Assembly (NCBI GenBank): GCA_028554645.1
Contig: JAQOOI010000022.1
Coordinates: 930,001-994,000, forward strand
DNA from: Omphalotus guepiniiformis
Lineage: Eukaryota > Basidiomycota > Agaricomycetes > Agaricales > Omphalotaceae
Length of the DNA stretch: 64,000 bases
Reading direction: 5' to 3'
Notes under the pieces: model-generated
Told to the model about the DNA's origin: nothing
Database searches by the model: none
What the model saw: the letters and a program-made list of their open reading frames with translations, nothing else
Part shown: positions 45,024-57,983 of the stretch, in pieces
How positions within the stretch are numbered: position 1 is the stretch's first letter
How the letters are laid out: every line of letters starts with the position of its first letter
Made by a program: the position numbers and the translations under genes

Positions 45024-48000
45024 TCATTGATGTCCTATCGTCGTGTAGGGGTAACTCAGAGACTCGACCATCATCCTTGGCGATACGATCTCGAACTGTG
45101 AAGAATCGATGCTCGGACGAGCGTCTGAATCTCCGTCGTCCTCGCTTTCGCCGAGCATACCAGAATGGTCTGACTCCATACTCATCTTGCGCGATGCCTC
45201 TTCCAGACTTGTCTTGCTCCCCAGAGACTCTGAACCTCTTGCGTTGCGAGGTGGAGAGGAAAGGGAAGTCTGAGACGATGGTGTACTTTGGAATGACTGG
45301 AAAGATGACACATCGGTGCGTGAATCTGTAGAGGATGACGTTAAATGGGTCCATTGCGACCCTGTACGCAAGTGCTCCGGCTGGCCTCTCGATTTCAAGA
45401 ACTGCTCCGGAATTTGTGGACTAGGGGGTATATCTGGTGGAGGCGGCGATGCTAACGATGAGCGTTGGGATGACAGTGCTAGACTTGGTCGTCGAGGTCG
45501 GACAGTACTGCTAGAGGACGGGCGATCTGCGTTCTGGCGTACCGGAGCAGAAAATTCGCCAGTAGAGGAAGGGTCACCATTTTGAGCAGCAGCGGCAACA
45601 GACTTCCACTTCAAGATCGACTTCCTCACGCTAGTCCTATGACTATCATTTGCCGAACCTGTTCTCGAAGTAGCGCCATTCATTACATCAATCTGAGAGC
45701 CTGCCCTGCTACTGTTTGGTTTATGCTTCGCGCCTGTCGGTGCTCCTACAACAGCGGGAACATTTTGCTTCACTGAAGGCGTCCTTCTTGTCGCAATAGG
45801 ATATGGGCTTTCCTGATCAAACCTCAGACCGCCCATTCCGCTCATTCCGCTTGCTCTCATCCCTACTTGCATCTGGGCCGCAATTATCGGCATTGGAGAA
45901 GGCCTTCCAGTCGCCGGCTGCAGAGGTATGGCCATCTGCTCAGGTATATCAGGGATGTCTATTTCCTCTTGAGAGGGTCGTGCAGGTCTCACGGGGGGCC
46001 CTACGCCCGCAGAGGAGGAGCTAAGAGGAAGATTCTGGAGAGCCTGTGGAGAAGGTGTACGCGGTGGGAAAGTTGGTGTCAAAGGTGTTTTCAGCGATGG
46101 TTCCGGTGAAGGTGCCTTTGAAGCTGGAGCGGACGTGGACGCTGGTGAAGGTGTAGGCGGTATCGATATCGAGGAATTCTTATTACTCCTCCTCCATAAC
46201 TTCTGGATGCTCTTCATGCTCATCACCGTTGTGCGATTTCCAGCCCCGGATTTGCCTATACTCCGCTCCTTTACCTCTTTGGCGACATTGGAGCTCCCGT
46301 TAGAGCTTCCCGAATTAGACTTTGCGATTCCCTGCAAGATCTCGAGATGGTCCTTCGACGAATCTGCTGAGAATCGACTCGACTCAGACACCCTCCCAGG
46401 AGCTTCCTCCGGTATATCGTTTATCTGTCTCTGATTTCCTTGCCTGTTGTTTGGCACCAAGTCAGGCGTCGACGCGAACCTCCCAAAAGGGTCGGGAGAA
46501 AGAGGAATAACCGGTGAGTTCTCCGACTCTTTTCCCCCATGAGGTAGCATGGGATAAGGTAAATTCGCCGACGACGCCGAAGACCTATAGTGCATTTGAT
46601 CCTCTTCCAATGCCTTCCGTCTTTGAGCTGTTTCTGCCGACGTCTCGCTAAAACCAGAGGCCGACTGGCGAGAGATATTATATGCGCGCGGCGCGGAAGT
46701 AGTGACCCCGTTTACAGCAAGCCGTGGCGGCGATGATGTACTAGATGGACTAAGCATATCAGCACCTGAATGCCGGGCCGATCCGATAGTTTCTTTAGAG
46801 TCGTCATTTAGCGAGGCGAAGGGTACTGCAGGCCACTGTGCTCCAGAGATGCTATTTAAGTTGTAGTTCGATAGAATTGAATGTATGAAATATACAGCAA
46901 AGCAGCAAAACTCACGAAGCTGCATTGGACTCTTTCCTGCTCCTCTCACCTGGGCTACCAAAATTGTCATTCCTCGGGGTCGGAGGTAAGACGTCTCCAT
47001 TCCTCAGCAGTGGCGTTCCGCTCTGAGGCAAGCCCAAGAACGATGATCCTGGAGAGGAAAAACTCGAATTGCGCGCATGAAAAGATGGCTCGTCTTCGAG
47101 ATCAATTTTGAGCGCGCGAGGAGAAAGTTGAGCTAGATTCTGCGATGTTCGTCAGCAATCTGGTGTACAATACTAGGTAGACAAGGGCCACGTACTCGCT
47201 CGATCTCATCCAACTTGGCGCTGAGGATATACTGGCTTCTACGACGGTCATGAGGATCGTCGTCGTCGAACTATCGTAATTGAAATTGTTAGTCAATGAA
47301 CTGCAGAAATCACAAGATAGGGGCATGCGAACGAAGTTGCAACCTTAAATCACAACCCTCGATCAACAATATAATGCAGAATGAATGGCACTACATTGAG
47401 AAAAGAAAAAGGCATTGCAAGCACCATTTCCAATGTTGCTGCTTCACTCCCATGAAAGTGGCCCGCAGGACAGAACTCAAGAAAAGAGACGAACAAAAGG
47501 CACTGACTAACCTCCTCACTTGCTTCCAAGCCTAAATCCAGGTCATCGAACACAACACCAGTACGTTTCTCTGACTCCGCAGGACTCCTCATTTTGGTAT
47601 ATTCGTCATCTGCACCTTCATCCCCTTCCACCCCTTCTCTGACCGCTCCTTCAGGATTGACCTCATCATCACTCGTACCTTCATATTGCGGCGTCGTTCC
47701 CTGTAGATAGGGTAGAGACGTGCTCCCACTACTACCTCCACTACCCAACCCAGTCGCGCTATACAGTGGCGAAGGAACAGTAAGCTCTTGACTGTCGACC
47801 CCACCCACAGGATGCAATACCAAAGGGGGTGGGATGTTCTTGCGTGCCAGGGTATTTGTTGACGGTTCAGAAGGGGGTATAGATACAGAAAGATTAGGTC
47901 GGCCTCCTGCCTCCATGGAAGCCATGATCTCATGAATTTCATTCGCATTCTTCGTTAGCTCTCCTTCCTCTCTTTCCTCGTCCTCGTCCTCTTCTTCTGC

Positions 48001-49497
48001 ATCGAGGTCGTCGAGCTCTTCTCCGGTCAAAGCCAAGTCATGGGGATTCCTACGCCTTCGCAATCGTGCACTCTTGAGATCTGCCCAAGTATCAGCGTCC
48101 GACCCGAATACATCCTGTAGGGGATCGCCCCTACCTGGTCCAGACGTAGATGCGACTCTGGCAGTCTCATCGTCATCTTCGTCATAACTTGATTCCTCAT
48201 CTTCTTCAGCCTCATCTTTTGGTTCGTCCTCTTCGTCATCATCATCGGATAGTCTCGCATATCCCGCTGGCTCTTTCGTAGTGAACATTGAAACTGGACT
48301 TGATGTTTGAATGCGTCCGGCGAGTTTCAACGCAATGGGTGCCTTCTTCTCATCCAAATCGTCCTTTTCTGCCCCGTTAGCATTCCCTTTTCTTTTCTTG
48401 TAGTTCCTCTTCCGACTTTTTAACCACGGGCCATACCACGCTGCCTTCCTCTTGTCAATGTCAAACTCTACCTTCGCCAGTATTGGGATGATAGACGGGG
48501 AATGTATGCCAGGAAGCGGTAATGAATTGGCTCGATGTGCCAGTAGATCCATGTCGGGATCAGAGGTGAGTGGTGTACCTGGTTCGCCTTCGGGAGTGTC
48601 TGATGTGGATGTGCCAGGCGTGGGAGACCGAAATGAAGATAGTGTCGACTTGGAATCCGATCGAGAAACTGAGATTGAAGCAGTAGAGGGCGTAGAGGGG
48701 GAGGGGTAAGCAAAAGCACCATTCGGATTTTCAGAAGACAGGAACGGTCTCAACGGTGTACTTCTCCCACTCGCCGAACCATCCTGCAGCAGAGCCGGCG
48801 TAGATCTCATTCCAATCCTAAGATCCACCAAGCCAGGAGAGCCAGGCAAACCAACGCTCAAGGCATCCTCCCGCTCAACTTTCCATACCCTCGTCCAAAG
48901 ATGCTTCCATATATCCTCGGAGAGACGGGGACCAGGTTCGTCTTCCACGTCAACCTGGTCATTCTGGGGGTTTGCGACGAGGTAGAGCACGATTCCTGTG
49001 ATACTTGGAAGTGCATACTCCTTCGCAATTGCCCACAACTGAGCTTGAAAAGTTGCATGAACCGGCACAAGGGTCCCACGACGAAACTGGGTGTGGTAAC
49101 CCGAGGCAGAGGAAGGTGGAGGTGTCAGACCGGAATCATGCAGAGCAGAATCGTGGGGAAGATGTAAGGGCGGAATGACATGAAGAAGAAATTTGGAGGT
49201 AGTTGGGTAGTAGCTGCTAGTCGCGGTAGAAGGAGTTGGTGAGCGTCGGAAAGAGAGTGTATCGGGAGTAGTGAGATTAACAGTGGAGGGTGACAAATTA
49301 GAATCCCAGAATTTACGATGATGAACAGGAACTGGAGTAGATACACCGAGAGCATTTGCCAACATCGCTAGCCGATGGGGTGCCAGAGGGGCTTTCGGTG
49401 CTGCCCATGGCGAGGAGACCGTCGTCGTTGATGTTGGCGTTCCAAGCGCATTCGAAGACCGAGGCGTCTCATCCGACAGCGACTCCTTGTTTGACAT
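45024..49497 (-). CDS. Large low-complexity protein of unknown function (about 1,400 aa)
   Basis: Two long frames (49497-47511 and 46860-45024) are joined through three small exons (for example 47270-47215 with RSQYILSAKLDEIER, then NLAQLSPRALKIDLEDEP). The introns have GT..AG ends and the phases agree, so this is one gene, not two. The N-terminal third contains the most structured segment: KFLLHVIPPLHLPHDS, then GTLVPVHATFQAQLWAIAKEY, LPSITGIVLYLVA and EDIWKHLWTRVWKVE, a mixed alpha/beta pattern near residues 90-220. After that come acidic runs (SDDDDEEDEPKDEAEEDEE), a basic patch (KSRKRNYKKRKG) and long Ser/Pro-rich disordered sequence. I recognise no named domain. The ATG at 49497 is used; an upstream in-frame TTG is not a start. 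Probably a conserved fungal regulator or scaffold (inference). Confidence 0.8.
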
Positions 49498-50505
49498 AGT
49501 CCTACACAATCAACACTAATTTCAGCTCAAGTGCAACAGACGTTTCAATGTCCTTCGTCCTTCGTGTATCCTCAGCAGAAACAAAGGACAGAATAGCACA
49601 AGTGAATGAATGAATAGCGAAAAGAGAGTGCCTAGTAGAGCATTTAAGCGTCAAAGGTGATGGTCGGGAGAGGACTGGTGTATAGCCTGGATTGAAGCGA
49701 GAGGCGACGAACCAAACTGCTCACCTGTCAAACTTTGCATCCTTCAAATCACTGGCATCAACATCGTGGGAATTCGGTACTATTAATATACTTACATACA
49801 TAGTAGTCACTTAGCCGCCGGTCCAATATGTGCATTTCCAATCCGTTTCTCTCCGTTTCGACTGCCAAATTAATGAACAAGGCCATATAATAAATAATGA
49901 AAGGTATTACTGCATCGACGCAGCATGAACTAGAAATATGTTGACAGTAGCGTACAGTACATTCTTGGCTTTATCTTATAATCTTGTGAAAACTATTGCA
50001 TCAATGATGCAAGTTTATGATTTATCGCATGCTCCCGAAACTTGAAAGTTAAATCTCCTGGCCCGCACCTGATTGGGAATCAGACGCCTGAGAGTGGGGT
50101 GTATACAATAGCATTTTATCACTCAATCACAGATAAGTACAAGTTCTAAAACACAGTATAAGCAAAACAAGCCGCCAAGACGTTCAAATATATTCCGATA
50201 AATCAAGAAAAGGGGTATAAGTATGTGAAGTTACACAATACTGTACAGTCGAAGAACGAAGAAAAGGGCAAGCCTGTGGGCCAATCACTATAGAACACTC
50301 GCAGAATGACAGAATGATGGAGTCGATACGATCGCTAGGAGTCATAGATGAAGATTTTAATAAATACAAGAGAATGTCGAAAGGAATGAAGAGAAGAGTC
50401 GAGGCATACATATAAGAGGCACCCGGAAGTTCTGCTATAAGTGGGTAGGGAGGAAAGGCGAATAGCGGTAGATAGTAGCACACATAACTTTGGTTTGTTT
50501 CTTGT
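49498..50505. other. Intergenic between the orphan start and the chitin synthase 3' end
   Basis: About 1 kb with no supported gene. It must contain the promoter of the orphan gene at 45-49.5 kb (minus strand) and the chitin synthase 3' flank. Confidence 0.4.
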
Positions 50506-53500
50506 TCAATGCCCGAAGAGTCGGAAGACGAGATAAAGGAACGAGCCAGTAAACCGCATAGCTGAGAGACCAGCCCTATAACAAAGAACCTTAGCATCCA
50601 TACTCATGAAGGAAAGCCAATGCATGAACATACAATGCCCAAAATAAGAACGTCAAATACGGGTTAAATGTCGAGTTATTGGTCACTTGCACATGTTCCT
50701 CCGCCCACAGCGTAAACGCACTCGAGGTGAACACAACGATCATCAACCTAACGAGCAATGCCACCTTCAGCATCACAGCAGTGATAGAAACACTAAAAAA
50801 ACCTACATATTCGTTCCAACCCATGCAAGTACGACGTTCGTCCTTGAGTTCCTATCATGATCCGCCTGCTTCGTCGCGGCATCCCTGTGCTCCTTCTCTT
50901 CGGCTGGCTTAACCTTCAACGAACTTCTGGCCGCTTGCCAAAGCTGATCCACATCCTCCCTCGCGGTGAACACCTCCACTTCCATCATCTCTTTCCCATC
51001 ATCACCTTTGACCTTCTTCGCTCCACCCAAGTCCTTAGTTGAGCCATTGTCACCTTTCGTACCCCAAGTGACATCGTGCAGGTTGCACATCGCGTACATC
51101 ACTTGAAAAGAAGTGTAGGATTAGCACATAGAGCAGTAAAGCAGTTTGTAAAAAAAAATTCCACGTACTAAGGATATTGACGTAACTCGGAAGGAAGAAG
51201 GTATATTGAATGAAACTCGTGAACATGTGCCACGGTTCGAAGTGCATGAACGAGCCGACGAAATACAATCCATACGTCGCGGCGAGTGAAATGACGATAT
51301 CCTGCAAGGCCGGCGTGTCTCTGACGAGCCTACACGTTCCCGCTCATGAGTCAACGTTGTCTAAAACGCCTAAAGAAATCTGAAAGCTCACTCAGGGAAA
51401 TTCTTCCAGCCAGCAACGGTGTGCGGCACAGCCAGGTAAACTGTCCAAGCTGCGCACCACACTGTAATGACGTTGCACAGGCCGAATAATAAAATAGCCA
51501 ACGAGTACGTCCATTTCGATCCTTGTGGTCGGTTACCGAGGGAGCAAACTAGTACAACGAAGAGCAGGGCGATGTACAGCTTCAAGACAATGTCAAAAAC
51601 ATCTTGACCGGCGCCCTTGGCCATGAAATTGAAAGCATCGCTCTTGGGGTCCGAAGTGGCGGAAGAGACGAGCTGTATGCGAGGAAGCAGGAAGTGAGAA
51701 CCAGGAGGCGAGCAAAGAAAAAGACTATACTTACGAAGTAGAAAGCGAGGTAGAAGTTAGCCAGAGATGTCCATGTGAAGATAAGCTGAATCGCATTATA
51801 GATGAATTCGATCTGCAGCATCGCTTAGCTCATTTCGCCTCATGGAGCAGGGCAGAAGACCGTACCATTAGCACAATCTTACGGAAGAAGTTCTGCCCGG
51901 ATGTCCAAATCCTGAACCAAAAGACCGTGGCGTGTATGGAAGCAAACAATGAGCCGTTAAGCCATCTGCGCCGTTGAGAGATGAACTCTGGTACACTGGT
52001 GGGTACATCCGTGGAAGCCTTTGCACTCTTGACATACTTCAGTCTGTGGGACGTCAGTTAGTATCGGCAGCCAGGCTGAGCTTAAACTTGTGAAGCTTAC
52101 ACCCAGCCTTCTCTCTTCTTCGTCACGATTTCAAAGCAAAGAATTCTGTCCTCTGCCAGATACATATTCCTCTCGAATAAGCCCGCCCCGTCTGAGCCCC
52201 CAGAGTGCATTGCTTCTCCCTTGAAGTACGACGCCAGAGGACCCTTGCCATCCGGGCCGTTTTGGAGTGCAGCGTAGCGGTAGGCAGAGAAGGCACCGGG
52301 AAGGACAGAGATATAGCCGAATACACTCTGATGGGAGTATGTGCATTAAAATACGAGCACGGATGATATAAGGAAGAACTCACTTCAAGAGGTTTGTCAA
52401 GGACGTTCGACATTTTGTACTGAGTATATCAACACGTAAGAAACAGCCGAATAACAGTCCCATGCATTGAATTTACCTCAAAGTTCTGGGAAGCGGCAAG
52501 AGGGCTGGTAAGGAGCAGAGAACACCCTCTACCGGTGTCGACGCAAATTCTGTTCAAATGTAAATATAGATTTATGACATGTCAATCACAATGCTTACTC
52601 TCCACACGCGCCACCAACATTGGAATGTTTATCAAAACATTTCCAAAGCTCGTAGATAGAGGTGCCAGTCGGTTTGGTCCCGACGTCCAGGAGAATGCAA
52701 ACTACAGATGAATACAAATCAGAAGAGATAGTGACGAATGGCAGCAAGATACACACCATTAGGCCTAACGAGAGGTCCGAAAGCGTTGAAGAACCATCGA
52801 TGGCTGTTGAGCTTCTTCTTGTTCTGCTCTTTCAAGCAGAAGATGACTTGCACTGGGCAAGATCCTTGCGAGACTTCGCCAGAGTCAGTGACGACTACGC
52901 TTGTAGTGTACCTGGAGAAATTTGGTCAATCATGGAATAATCAATAATAGAAAGGTACATACTCAAAGATGTGAGCAGTGACGTCCTTCCCTGCAACAGA
53001 ATCTTTGGCGATACCTTCTTGATAGCATCCCATCTGTCAGTGTGCATGAGAACCAGAATGAATGGAATGTCTGCGAAGCCTTACAAGACTCAGAACTTGG
53101 AGCGTTCGCTTATTGACTTTGTTTCGTCCGTCGGAAACGACACAAACAACGACCTTCTTCCAGCCTTCGGGTCCCCAAGTTTTCGACCTTGAGCGGCTGC
53201 AAAGATGTGTAATATTTTTTATCACCCTGACAACATGCTACGAATCAACAAAAAATGATAAACAGATGTGAGAGGAGCCCACTCACGCGTTCATCGTCTT
53301 GACGAAGAGAACTTCGTCTTCGTTGTACATAGTCATGACAATGAAAAGTTCTGTTTGTCTGCCCCAGAGGTATTGCCTGAGTGAATACTTGGAGCGCATG
53401 AAGTCATCCGGATCGCAAGTGGCAGCGGTATACCGCATCTTGGACATTTCCTCCACGGTGTTCTTGCCGGCTGGGATGATATGAGACGGTACAGGTACAT

Positions 53501-53909
53501 CGAGCACCAAATTTCCCTGAAAGAGCTCTACCTGACGGATAGTACGTCGTTTGAGCATCTTTTCCCTTGCAACTGAGTAACCTGCAACACTACCAGCGTG
53601 GTACAGGCCTGGACTGTATTGAGCTGGGGGATAGTTCTGATTCTGGGCTCCATAAGGTATGGAGGGAACTTGGGGAACCTCGCTCATCTCGTATGGGTTA
53701 AGATGAGCCTGAGAGCCGTAATGAGCGCTCGAGTAAGATTTGGTGGACTTGGAATCCCAGTTGGCTTGGGGGTCGTGGTCGTTGTACCCGCTCTGGACTG
53801 GAGGATAGTCTACGACCGGGTTAGCGTTGCCCTGGTTGTACGAATTGTAATTTCCATTATTATGGTTGTGGTTGTTATAAGGATCGTGGTTCTGCTGGCG
53901 ATAAGCCAT
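50506..53909 (-). CDS. Chitin synthase, division 1 (class I-III type)
   Basis: A membrane glycosyltransferase that polymerises UDP-GlcNAc into chitin at the cell surface. The first 90 or so residues are Asn/Tyr/Gln-rich and disordered. The conserved N-terminal block [21 protein letters not shown] is followed by the catalytic domain: [10 protein letters not shown] near 53320, VCVVSDGR near 53130, GGACGE near 52610, [13 protein letters not shown] near 52280, EDRILCFEI near 52150 and the product-binding QRRRWLNGS near 51975. A cluster of membrane spans fills 51880-50540. The last exons were recovered by splicing: LAWVGTNM is joined to [14 protein letters not shown], and FWAL to [10 protein letters not shown], ending LVFRLFGH with TGA at 50506-50508. 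That ending is typical of the family. It is divergent from casein kinase I across 1.56 kb. Confidence 0.94.
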
Positions 53910-55470
53910 GAGTTAAAATAGAAGTAGTCCTGGAGGGAAAGGAATTAGAGAACGATCAACGCTTCCTTTGGATTCCTGAAGGGATGGTGGTTTGAAGTGA
54001 ATGAACGGTCCTGGTTGCGTTAGACCGTGGTGAAGGATTGGAAATGGAAACCAAGGAAGGTGGATGGAGAAAAAGTTGCTGACTGATCGGACTTACACCG
54101 TATTAAGTGAAAATCATCACGTGGTCATATCGACTATCGGTCCGGACTACGGTTACAAGTTACAAGTTAAAGCACTGAATGTCGAGATGCATAGCCCAAC
54201 AGTGCATACAAAGATACACCGTTTCTCTTTGACCGGTGTTCGCGACGGCGCTCATCGTACCCCACTAGAACCCCCGACAAGTCCGCTTTTATCGATGAGA
54301 CTGCTCAGGCAACATAGCTGAACACAGCACAAGGCCACTTGATGGAAGTTGGCCTGGACATGGCCATGATTCACCGTCTTTATTCAGCATCGCGCAGCTT
54401 CAACTCATCACGGCGATTCGTCGCTAGATAGGCTTGGTTCCTTACTATCTTGCTGTCGTGTACATACATAGAACACGAGTTTCGTGCGCAGGACTTCTAG
54501 TCAGACCCCATATGGGAACATGTGCGGCGATGGAAGGGAAGTTACAAAGACATCAGTCTGGATGTATCATGTCGGTATACAGGAGCACCCAAGGGTTTTT
54601 GATCCGGAACGACATTCGTGGGCAGAATATGCACACATCGGAAGAAAAAGAAAAGAAAAGCCTCCGCCAATGGCTTACTTGATAGGCCGTGTGCACCGAA
54701 AAATGAGATTCGATCCTTCGAGCTTACTGCTGCAATCAAGCAGTGCTGGTTCCGTAGCAACTGAGAAAGGAAAGCGAGATAGAAAAATTTGCAAAAGACT
54801 CGACAAATCCGGATAGTTAAAACGATATCCACGGTGTATATAGGTGTTTGAGAAGGAGGAAATTTGTGGTCGCATGTTGCCTGCCAGTCTCGAAGCGGCC
54901 TTCTTTCAAAGTAATCGATGAAATTCAAACTCCGCAGCTCTTGTAAGGCTGTTAATTTCACACGCCCTGGTTGTCTCTCCGCTGTCGTCTCCTTCTTATA
55001 TACCTCTGCTCACTCTCCCCTTCAAAATCCTAATTTTGACGTTTTCATTCATACTTTGTGAGTCTCTCTCTTCAGTCCTTCTACTCAGCGTTCAGTTCGT
55101 CGAGTCGTGCAAACTTTGGATCACTCGCCGCATGGCTGCCTTGCTCCTTTTGCCGTCTCGCATCTCTGGGCTTGGGCTTGGGCGACCTGCGCTTGCAGTT
55201 TATGATGGAGTGATGAGTGAATAACCTGGATGCTTTGCTGGCTTGCTGGCAGGCGGTAGAGTGCCAGCAGGCTTCTTTATATTCGCCACTTCAGCTATTA
55301 CGTGTGTCGTCGGCTAGGTTGAACCACGCCGTTTCCTGCCCATTTTCCCTACAAAAGCTCGCCCCTTTTTGTTTCTTTTTTCTTCTGCCCCATCATTGTC
55401 GTCGCTCTTCTACCTTACTCACCATATCCCGCTTATTTTTCAGTTTCATCTCTACAAGCTCCTCTCATAT
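53910..55470. promoter_or_regulatory. Divergent intergenic region, chitin synthase / casein kinase I
   Basis: 1,561 bp contain both promoters. The casein kinase side is pyrimidine-rich from about 54975 to 55470 (CTCCTTCTTATATACC near 54988 could be a TATA element, followed by CT-rich leader). No coding sequence supported. Confidence 0.45.
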
Positions 55471-56719
55471 ATGGCAGACCAGTCGTCTCACCGATTAGAC
55501 CTTCGAGTGGGTGGCAAGTACAGACTTGGCAAGAAGATTGGTTCGGGATCCTTTGGTGCGTTCTGGAAATTCATATCCCTGTGTCACATTCTTTCTCACA
55601 TTGCACCAGGGGACATTTATCTTGGGATTAATATCATCTCAGGAGAGGAGGTCGCCATCAAGCTCGAGTCGGTCAAAGCCAAACATCCTCAGCTCGAGTA
55701 TGAGTCAAAGGTGTATAAGACCCTCGCCGGTGGTGTCGGTGTCCCCTTCGTTCGTTGGTTTGGGACCGAATGCGACTACAATGCAATGGTCCTTGACCTT
55801 TTAGGACCTTCTCTTGAGGACCTCTTCAACTTCTGCAACCGCAAATTCACGCTAAAGACTGTCCTCCTCTTGGCTGACCAACTCGTGAGTTCGCTTCACA
55901 GCTTTATTGCCGGTTACAGTGCTGAAGGCACAATCAGATTTCTCGCATCGAATATATCCATTCTCGTAACTTCATCCACCGTGATATCAAGCCCGACAAC
56001 TTCTTGATGGGCATCGGCAAACGTGGCAACCAAGTCAATGTCATTGATTTCGGTCTCGCGAAGAAATTCAGAGACCCGAAGACCCATCTTCACATCCCCT
56101 ACAGAGAGAACAAGAACTTGACGGGTACCGCGCGTTACACCTCCATCAACACCCATTTAGGTGTTGAGCAAGCCCGTCGTGATGACCTCGAGTCTCTTGC
56201 CTACGTTCTCATGTACTTCCTCCGTGGAGCCCTTCCTTGGCAGGGTCTGAAGGCCGCTACTAAGAAGCAGAAGTACGATCGCATTATGGAGAAGAAGATG
56301 ACGACGCCTACCGACTTACTCTGCCGTGGATTCCCAAACGAGTTTGGAATTTTCCTCAACTACACTCGTGCTCTTCGCTTTGATGACAAGCCCGACTATT
56401 CTTACCTCCGCAAGCTCTTCCGTGATCTCTTCGTTCGCGAGGGCTACCAGTACGACTACGTGTTTGACTGGAGTGTTCAAAGGACTCAGGATGACAATAG
56501 CGGCAGTTCCAAGACTGCTACTGGTCGGCGCAAGGTTGTTCAGGAGGAGGATGAGCACCGCCAGAGCGACAGGATGTAAGTTCATGTCGTGTCTGGTCTG
56601 TAGCTTCAACTAATCCTTCACGTAGGCTTCGCTCGCACACTCGTCAGGCTCAGCAGGCTGCGCCCGGCGCGGTTGGGCAGCAGCGTGGTGGGCGCGGCCG
56701 CGAGGGGGAGCTCTGGTAA
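55471..56719 (+). CDS. Casein kinase I (Hrr25/Hhp1/Cki1-like Ser/Thr kinase)
   Basis: A CK1-family kinase; relatives act in DNA repair, vesicle traffic, meiosis and clock control. Four exons (55471-55555, 55610-55884, 55938-56575, 56626-56719) sum to 1,092 nt (363 aa). Domain order: Gly loop [13 protein letters not shown], Lys in VAIKLES, catalytic loop [23 protein letters not shown], the CK1 hallmark [19 protein letters not shown] in place of APE, then LPWQGLKA and the C-lobe. The tail after residue 300 is short, polar and ends [10 protein letters not shown], with no CAAX lipid signal, so it is the soluble/nuclear type rather than a Yck-type membrane kinase. An upstream in-frame extension is open but lies in leader sequence; ATG 55471 ([10 protein letters not shown]) matches the family start. 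Confidence 0.95.
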
Positions 56720-57983
56720 ATGATTTATTGTAACCAGGCTACTCTGTTAGCTCTCTGCGCGTCCGGGGTGTATAGGGCGATGTGGGGGTGGAGGGAAGGT
56801 GCTTGAGTATCGCCCAGTCGGTCGTGGTCGTCGGTCCGGAGTTGCTGTTTCGAACCATTCGTCGGATGGAGCTTGCTTGGGGAGCATCACTGTTAACATG
56901 ATATGGGGACTAGGATCTCAGAGCACGCCGCGTTCAGGTGGTCGCACTGGCAGAAGCGCGTCAAGATCTCCTCGTATCCGTACTTGCTGCCCAATAACTA
57001 TCCCTAATACTGAGATGCAGCACCACTTCGAGGTTCAGCGTGATTTAAACAAGATGTGGTTCTCGATTCTACATTATCCTCCACCCATACTCGACTCGAT
57101 TTTATGAACACGGACGCTTTTTTTTGTTCACGCTGGGATACTTCCTGATCTTCGGAGAGGGAGGAATTTCAGCCGCCTCTTTCCTATTAGCTCTCGTCAT
57201 GATTACACTTCCCTTCTCGCGCCCGTGGTATATCTAATTTTCCCCCTCTCATCCCAAGTTTGTTATGCAGATACGATTAGCAAACTTCGCTGTGCTTTTA
57301 TATCGCTTCCTCATTCCAATTCACGTTTTACTACACACTTCTACACTCCTTACGTCTCCCCTTTCTCCTTCTCCCTTATCATTAGGTTTTCTGGGTTCCC
57401 TTTGCCTTTGTAGTCCTCTCACCGCCCCCTCACATAGGTTCGCCACGATGGTCGAACTACTGCTGAGGGTGTGTTGGCGAGAGAGGGCGCCGCGTCTGGA
57501 TGGCTGATCCGGTCTATTGGTTGGTGATGTGTGTTGTTGCAGGGTTAACCATCGAAGGTTGGTTCACGACTGGTCGACTTGGTCCTACTCATGTAGTATC
57601 CTCTTCTACTTTGTAGTGAACGGTCACTACGATACGTTTGCTTCCTCCCTTACGATCCATGTTTCCTTGTTCGTCGCTCATTACACATCCACTTATCCTT
57701 ACCGACCCTGTTAATCGTCCAGGCGCTTTGTTACGTAGTTATTATCTGTGTGTTGTTAGAAAAGAAATATTGTTGTTGCAGTTGTTAATTTTTCGCAATC
57801 ATTGATCATTGAATATCCCGAGTTTGAATCCAGTGCTGGCAGTGTGCCTGCTTTTCCGCGCCCTGTATTTTCAACAAGGTGCAGCCAAACATCGCCACAT
57901 CAAAGATTCCACGTCCTCAGAAACGGTGAACAGTGCAGGAACAGTGATTACTTCTGCTCGAAACAGCTCACCGGAATCTTGCG
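56720..57983. other. Intergenic, casein kinase 3' flank and SEC21 promoter
   Basis: About 1.26 kb with only short unsupported frames. T/C-rich from about 57110 to 57450. Confidence 0.4.

Noticed and set aside
46861..47000. N-terminal part of the long minus-strand frame at 45024-47000 as an independent start
   Set aside because: These bases are an intron plus out-of-frame reading of the preceding exon; splicing at 46860 joins the frame to the gene starting at 49497.
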